Assembly: GCA_030770545.1 (NCBI GenBank)
Contig: JAUCMP010000028.1
Coordinates: forward strand, 13,907,501 to 13,971,500
Length of the DNA: 64,000 bases
Direction: 5' to 3'
From: Macropodus opercularis
Lineage: Eukaryota > Chordata > Actinopteri > Anabantiformes > Osphronemidae
The position numbers and the translations under genes are program-made. The notes beneath the pieces were generated by a model. The model saw only the letters and a program-made list of their open reading frames with translations. It was not told the DNA's origin and searched no databases. Below, piece after piece: positions 58,221 through 64,000 of the stretch; within the stretch, counting starts at the first letter, position 1; every line of letters starts with the position of its first letter.

Positions 58221-58524
58221 GACTTGCTCCGCTCGCACTCAGGGAGCTCTCTCCGGGACTAACCACGCTCACTGACGGTGCTGACAGTGGGAAGAAGGCA
58301 GCTTTGCGGAGCCTACCGGTCTGCACCAGTTGTACTTTTCAGTAAAGGCTGGCGAACGTTAGTCGCTGTTCTTTCTCTGTCTTGTTGTTTTCTCCCAAAG
58401 GGGAGCAAACTTGTCCCATCATGCATTGCTGCCTTTTCCCACAGGAAATCCCATAGGCTGGACAGAAGGTGAGCCCGACAGAGCGGAGCGCAATGACAAT
58501 GGCTTGGCGTTGAACACAGAGTGT

Positions 58525-58714
58525 GGGGGTGCACCGTTCCCAGAAGCGCTGCAATACCAGGTCGATGCGTGGAGTGGACGGAGCAAGCCCCTGTTCCACC
58601 TCCCTGCTCCAAAAAGCAATTTAATATATGGTCCCCGGGTAGGGGACGTATCAGATATTAAACTGATAAGAACAGATACTACACTTGATCTTAGCCAAAA
58701 GGCCGAGAAGCGAT
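58525..58714 (-). ncRNA. U2 snRNA (unit 21)
   Basis: Array consensus. Confidence 0.97.
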
Positions 58715-59365
58715 GACCTGCATGCTCGTGATGCCAGAGGCCGCCTCTTTTGGGCGCCCCTCGCTGGTCGCGGTGCAGTGTGTTGAACTGGCAGCGAGAA
58801 AGCGCCGTCTGCTTAGCACCGCCCACAGCCGTGCTCTCCTTGCACGCCCCCAGATCTTCCACATGACGATCCACTGCAGGCCCGCTGAGCGTCAGGGCCT
58901 GTGCTGACGCGCGTACATGACGTTACACCCACACATGGCAACGCATGCGTTTCAAAGCATCGAACCACAAACACACTCACACAGATAGGCTTGTATGCCT
59001 ATCTGTTTTAATATTGTTTACATGAAGTTTTACATGAAGTTACACCCACACATGGCAACGCATGCGTTTCAAAGCATCGAACCACAAACACACTCACACA
59101 GATAGGCTTGTATGCCTATCTGTTTTAATATTGTTTATTATTGGTGTTATTGTCTGTGAAGCGCCTTGGACAACTCTGTGTTGGGATGTGGCGCTCTATA
59201 AATAAAGTTTGATTGATTGATTGATTGACACTCACGCATATAAAGTGACACAGGCAGGACACTCTGCAGCTCTGCGTGCACAAAACGCGAGGCCACGAGA
59301 AAGACTTGGGAGGGGTCGTCTCTCGACGCCGGTGTATTTCTCTGTTACTTTCACAAAACTCTGGC

Positions 59366-59486
59366 GGCTCTGCCGAGGGGCAAAGCCCAGCAAAAATTGA
59401 CTCAACCCGTTTGAGTTCCTCTCCACGGAAATCTTTAGTAAAAGGCGAAAGACTTGTGCGTTATGAAGAGAAACCGGAGCGAAGAT
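59366..59486 (-). ncRNA. U5 snRNA (unit 22)
   Basis: Array consensus. Confidence 0.93.
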
Positions 59487-59657
59487 GGCCCTGGCCTCAA
59501 AGCGAAGCAGAGGCGCCTCGTCTTCCCAGCCACAGCCGTCACGGAGGCCCAGCTATCGCCGCTTGCTAGGCCCCTCCCCTTGCCCGGAGCCATGCGCCCG
59601 ATAGGCTCTGTGCAATCACAGTGGCTCACGACTAGGCTTTTGTCTTTGACAGCTGAC

Positions 59658-59820
59658 GAGGGGAGAGCGCGAACGCAGTCCCCCACTATCACAAATTATG
59701 CAGTCGAGATTCCCGCATTTGGGGAATTCGCAGGGGTCAGACAGCCGGTGTGCAATGGCTGAGCCTCGCCCTGGGTGAACCACCTTCTTGATCATGGTAT
59801 CTCCCCTGCCAGGTAAGTAT
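59658..59820 (-). ncRNA. U1 snRNA (unit 22)
   Basis: Gene is consensus. Promoter A to G change next to the PSE, shared with unit 23. Confidence 0.97.
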
Positions 59821-60124
59821 GACTTGCTCCGCTCGCACTCAGGGAGCTCTCTCCGGGACTAGCCACGCTCACTGACGGTGCTGACAGTGGGAAGAAGGCA
59901 GCTTTGCGGAGCCTACCGGTCTGCACCAGTTGTACTTTTCAGTAAAGGCTGGCGAACGTTAGTCGCTGTTCTTTCTCTGTCTTGTTGTTTTCTCCCAAAG
60001 GGGAGCAAACTTGTCCCATCATGCATTGCTGCCTTTTCCCACAGGAAATCCCATAGGCTGGACAGAAGGTGAGCCCGACAGAGCGGAGCGCAATGACAAT
60101 GGCTTGGCGTTGAACACAGAGTGT

Positions 60125-60314
60125 GGGGGTGCACCGTTCCCAGAAGCGCTGCAATACCAGGTCGATGCGTGGAGTGGACGGAGCAAGCCCCTGTTCCACC
60201 TCCCTGCTCCAAAAAGCAATTTAATATATGGTCCCCGGGTAGGGGACGTATCAGATATTAAACTGATAAGAACAGATACTACACTTGATCTTAGCCAAAA
60301 GGCCGAGAAGCGAT
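60125..60314 (-). ncRNA. U2 snRNA (unit 22)
   Basis: Array consensus. Confidence 0.97.
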
Positions 60315-60965
60315 GACCTGCATGCTCGTGATGCCAGAGGCCGCCTCTTTTGGGCGCCCCTCGCTGGTCGCGGTGCAGTGTGTTGAACTGGCAGCGAGAA
60401 AGCGCCGTCTGCTTAGCACCGCCCACAGCCGTGCTCTCCTTGCACGCCCCCAGATCTTCCACATGACGATCCACTGCAGGCCCGCTGAGCGTCAGGGCCT
60501 GTGCTGACGCGCGTACATGACGTTACACCCACACATGGCAACGCATGCGTTTCAAAGCATCGAACCACAAACACACTCACACAGATAGGCTTGTATGCCT
60601 ATCTGTTTTAATATTGTTTACATGAAGTTTTACATGAAGTTACACCCACACATGGCAACGCATGCGTTTCAAAGCATCGAACCACAAACACACTCACACA
60701 GATAGGCTTGTATGCCTATCTGTTTTAATATTGTTTATTATTGGTGTTATTGTCTGTGAAGCGCCTTGGACAACTCTGTGTTGGGATGTGGCGCTCTATA
60801 AATAAAGTTTGATTGATTGATTGATTGACACTCACGCATATAAAGTGACACAGGCAGGACACTCTGCAGCTCTGCGTGCACAAAACGCGAGGCCACGAGA
60901 AAGACTTGGGAGGGGTCGTCTCTCGACGCCGGTGTATTTCTCTGTTACTTTCACAAAACTCTGGC

Positions 60966-61086
60966 GGCTCTGCCGAGGGGCAAAGCCCAGCAAAAATTGA
61001 CTCAACCCGTTTGAGTTCCTCTCCACGGAAATCTTTAGTAAAAGGCGAAAGACTTGTGCGTTATGAAGAGAAACCGGAGCGAAGAT
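60966..61086 (-). ncRNA. U5 snRNA (unit 23)
   Basis: Array consensus. Confidence 0.93.
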
Positions 61087-61257
61087 GGCCCTGGCCTCAA
61101 AGCGAAGCAGAGGCGCCTCGTCTTCCCAGCCACAGCCGTCACGGAGGCCCAGCTATCGCCGCTTGCTAGGCCCCTCCCCTTGCCCGGAGCCATGCGCCCG
61201 ATAGGCTCTGTGCAATCACAGTGGCTCACGACTAGGCTTTTGTCTTTGACAGCTGAC

Positions 61258-61420
61258 GAGGGGAGAGCGCGAACGCAGTCCCCCACTATCACAAATTATG
61301 CAGTCGAGATTCCCGCATTTGGGGAATTCGCAGGGGTCAGACAGCCGGTGTGCAATGGCTGAGCCTCGCCCTGGGTGAACCACCTTCTTGATCATGGTAT
61401 CTCCCCTGCCAGGTAAGTAT
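61258..61420 (-). ncRNA. U1 snRNA (unit 23)
   Basis: Gene is consensus. Promoter variant as in unit 22. Confidence 0.97.
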
Positions 61421-61724
61421 GACTTGCTCCGCTCGCACTCAGGGAGCTCTCTCCGGGACTAGCCACGCTCACTGACGGTGCTGACAGTGGGAAGAAGGCA
61501 GCTTTGCGGAGCCTACCGGTCTGCACCAGTTGTACTTTTCAGTAAAGGCTGGCGAACGTTAGTCGCTGTTCTTTCTCTGTCTTGTTGTTTTCTCCCAAAG
61601 GGGAGCAAACTTGTCCCATCATGCATTGCTGCCTTTTCCCACAGGAAATCCCATAGGCTGGACAGAAGGTGAGCCCGACAGAGCGGAGCGCAATGACAAT
61701 GGCTTGGCGTTGAACACAGAGTGT

Positions 61725-61914
61725 GGGGGTGCACCGTTGCCAGAAGCGCTGCAATACCAGGTCGATGCGTGGAGTGGACGGAGCAAGCCCCTGTTCCACC
61801 TCCCTGCTCCAAAAAGCAATTTAATATATGGTCCCCGGGTAGGGGACGTATCAGATATTAAACTGATAAGAACAGATACTACACTTGATCTTAGCCAAAA
61901 GGCCGAGAAGCGAT
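61725..61914 (-). ncRNA. U2 snRNA (unit 23)
   Basis: One change in the last stem (CUGGCAACGG for CUGGGAACGG). Confidence 0.95.
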
Positions 61915-62565
61915 GACCTGCATGCTCGTGATGCCAGAGGCCGCCTCTTTTGGGCGCCCCTCGCTGGTCGCGGTGCAGTGTGTTGAACTGGCAGCGAGAA
62001 AGCGCCGTCTGCTTAGCACCGCCCACAGCCGTGCTCTCCTTGCACGCCCCCAGATCTTCCACATGACGATCCACTGCAGGCCCGCTGAGCGTCAGGGCCT
62101 GTGCTGACGCGCGTACATGACGTTACACCCACACATGGCAACGCATGCGTTTCAAAGCATCGAACCACAAACACACTCACACAGATAGGCTTGTATGCCT
62201 ATCTGTTTTAATATTGTTTACATGAAGTTTTACATGAAGTTACACCCACACATGGCAACGCATGCGTTTCAAAGCATCGAACCACAAACACACTCACACA
62301 GATAGGCTTGTATGCCTATCTGTTTTAATATTGTTTATTATTGGTGTTATTGTCTGTGAAGCGCCTTGGACAACTCTGTGTTGGGATGTGGCGCTCTATA
62401 AATAAAGTTTGATTGATTGATTGATTGACACTCACGCATATAAAGTGACACAGGCAGGACACTCTGCAGCTCTGCGTGCACAAAACGCGAGGCCACGAGA
62501 AAGACTTGGGAGGGGTCGTCTCTCGACGCCGGTGTATTTCTCTGTTACTTTCACAAAACTCTGGC

Positions 62566-62686
62566 GGCTCTGCCGAGGGGCAATGCCCAGCAAAAATTGA
62601 CTCAACCCGTTTGAGTTCCTCTCCACGGAAATCTTTAGTAAAAGGCGAAAGACTTGTGCGTTATGAAGAGAAACCGGAGCGAAGAT
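62566..62686 (-). ncRNA. U5 snRNA (unit 24)
   Basis: One change in the 3' hairpin (GGCAUUGCC for GGCUUUGCC), which introduces a mismatch. Confidence 0.92.
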
Positions 62687-62857
62687 GGCCCTGGCCTCAA
62701 AGCGAAGCAGAGGCGCCTCGTCTTCCCAGCCACAGCCGTCACGGAGGCCCAGCTATCGCCGCTTGCTAGGCCCCTCCCCTTGCCCGGAGCCATGCGCCCG
62801 ATAGGCTCTGTGCAATCACAGTGGCTCACGACTAGGCTTTTGTCTTTGACAGCTGAC

Positions 62858-63020
62858 GAGGGGAGAGCGCGAACGCAGTCCCCCACTATCACAAATTATG
62901 CAGTCGAGATTCCCGCATTTGGGGAATTCGCAGGGGTCAGACAGCCGGTGTGCAATGGCTGAGCCTCGCCCTGGGTGAACCACCTTCTTGATCATGGTAT
63001 CTCCCCTGCCAGGTAAGTAT
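62858..63020 (-). ncRNA. U1 snRNA (unit 24)
   Basis: Gene is consensus. Confidence 0.97.
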
Positions 63021-63324
63021 GACTTGCTCCGCTCGCACTCAGGGAGCTCTCTCCGGGACTAACCACGCTCACTGACGGTGCTGACAGTGGGAAGAAGGCA
63101 GCTTTGCGGAGCCTACCGGTCTGCACCAGTTGTACTTTTCAGTAAAGGCTGGTGAACGTTAGTCGCTGTTCTTTCTCTGTCTTGTTGTTTTCTCCCAAAG
63201 GGGAGCAAACTTGTCCCATCATGCATTGCTGCCTTTTCCCACAGGAAATCCCATAGGCTGGACAGAAGGTGAGCCCGACAGAGCGGAGCGCAATGACAAT
63301 GGCTTGGCGTTGAACACAGAGTGT

Positions 63325-63514
63325 GGGGGTGCACCGTTCCCAGAAGCGCTGCAATACCAGGTCGATGCGTGGAGTGGACGGAGCAAGCCCCTGTTCCACC
63401 TCCCTGCTCCAATAAGCAATTTAATATATGGTCCCCGGGTAGGGGACGTATCAGATATTAAACTGATAAGAACAGATACTACACTTGATCTTAGCCAAAA
63501 GGCCGAGAAGCGAT
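63325..63514 (-). ncRNA. U2 snRNA (unit 24), Sm-site variant
   Basis: The Sm region reads GCUUAUUGG instead of GCUUUUUGG, breaking the uridine tract. The rest is consensus. Confidence 0.95.
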
Positions 63515-64000
63515 GACCTGCATGCTCGTGATGCCAGAGGCCGCCTCTTTTGGGCGCCCCTCGCTGGTCGCGGTGCAGTGTGTTGAACTGGCAGCGAGAA
63601 AGCGCCGTCTGCTTAGCACCGCCCACAGCCGTGCTCTCCTTGCACGCCCCCAGATCTTCCACATGATGATCCACTGCAGGCCCGCTGAGCGTCAGGGCCT
63701 GTGCTGACGCGCGTACATGACGTTACACCCACACATGGCAACGCATGCGTTTCAAAGCATCGAACCACAAACACACTCACACAGATAGGCTTGTATGCCT
63801 ATCTGTTTTAATATTGTTTACATGAAGTTTTACATGAAGTTACACCCACACATGGCAACGCATGCGTTTCAAAGCATCGAACCACAAACACACTCACACA
63901 GATAGGCTTGTATGCCTATCTGTTTTAATATTGTTTATTATTGGTGTTATTGTCTGTGAAGCGCCTTGGACAACTCTGTGTTGGGATGTGGCGCTCTATA
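63515..64000. repeat. Last spacer, cut by the window edge
   Basis: Contains the U2 promoter of unit 24, the 117-bp duplication and most of a LINE tail. The window ends inside the tail, so the array continues. Confidence 0.95.

Larger units (their letters stand above)
20618..64000 (-). repeat. Tandem array of U2-U1-U5 snRNA gene units, 24 complete units plus a broken edge unit
   Basis: All snRNA genes are on the minus strand. A typical unit is, left to right: U5 (121 bp), 171 bp spacer, U1 (163 bp), 304 bp spacer, U2 (190 bp), then a 405-660 bp spacer holding the U2 promoter and usually a LINE tail. Distances between successive U2 5' ends are 1360 and 1346 (no LINE tail), 1476-1483 (with tail), 1390 (spacer deletion) and 1594-1602 (tail plus 117-bp duplication). 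From the left the order is two short units, ten of the 1.48-kb class, one of 1390, six of the 1.6-kb class, one 1.48, and four of 1.6. The array runs past the right edge of the window. Copies are nearly identical. Products are the Sm-class RNAs of the major spliceosome except U4. Confidence 0.96.

Noticed and set aside
20775..63707. Conserved 60-151-codon open frames recurring on both strands in every array unit
   Set aside because: They overlie U1, U2, U5 and their promoters; their conservation comes from the RNA genes. They use non-ATG starts in many cases and show no protein domain.
20618..64000. CRISPR array or satellite DNA
   Set aside because: The period is 1.35-1.6 kb, units hold identifiable snRNA genes, and there are no short spaced repeats.

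Overview
The window is eukaryotic and almost certainly teleost fish. The evidence is intron-split immunoglobulin-domain exons, fish-type LINEs (L2/Maui-like, Rex1-like, Tx1/Keno-like), a Helitron remnant, long tetranucleotide microsatellites and vertebrate-type snRNA genes with PSE and 3' box elements. Taxon and family assignments come from recognition by eye; no search was run.

Left part (1-20,617): gene-poor, repeat-rich DNA with scattered immune-receptor pieces. These are a possible transmembrane exon (293-490, minus), a 99-bp coiled-coil exon (904-1,002, plus), two broken Ig V-set exons (10.7-11.5 kb) and one apparently intact five-exon Fc-receptor-like gene (13,377-14,802, minus; 221 aa predicted). 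Between them lie a decayed retroelement gag-like ORF, a Helitron N-terminal fragment cut by a Rex1-like LINE, and a nearly full L2-type LINE (15.2-19.1 kb). A compound CCAT/GACA/TACA microsatellite (20,370-20,617) closes this part.

Right part (20,618 to the window end): a tandem array of spliceosomal snRNA genes. Every unit carries U5, U1 and U2, all on the minus strand, so the order in the direction of transcription is U2, U1, U5. There are 24 complete units, plus a left-edge unit made of a truncated U1 and a U2 split by a LINE. Unit length falls in classes of about 1,350, 1,480 and 1,600 bp. Each gene has its own PSE-like element at about -60. U1 has a ZNF143/Staf-like site at about -200, and U5 has a good 3' box. 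The products are the three Sm-class snRNAs that recognise the 5' splice site (U1), recognise the branch point (U2) and align the exons (U5). I see no U4, U6 or 5S gene in the repeat.

The array records its own history. A U2-targeting LINE of Tx1/Keno type sits exactly after the branch-point recognition sequence of the outermost U2. A 130-bp LINE tail with an 8-bp target duplication entered one spacer and was then amplified through 23 spacers. A 117-bp spacer duplication made the 1.6-kb class. Shared private mutations show recent block duplications of two or three units. A few copies have lesions in critical parts: U1 stem-loop 4, Sm sites, or a U2 upstream region.
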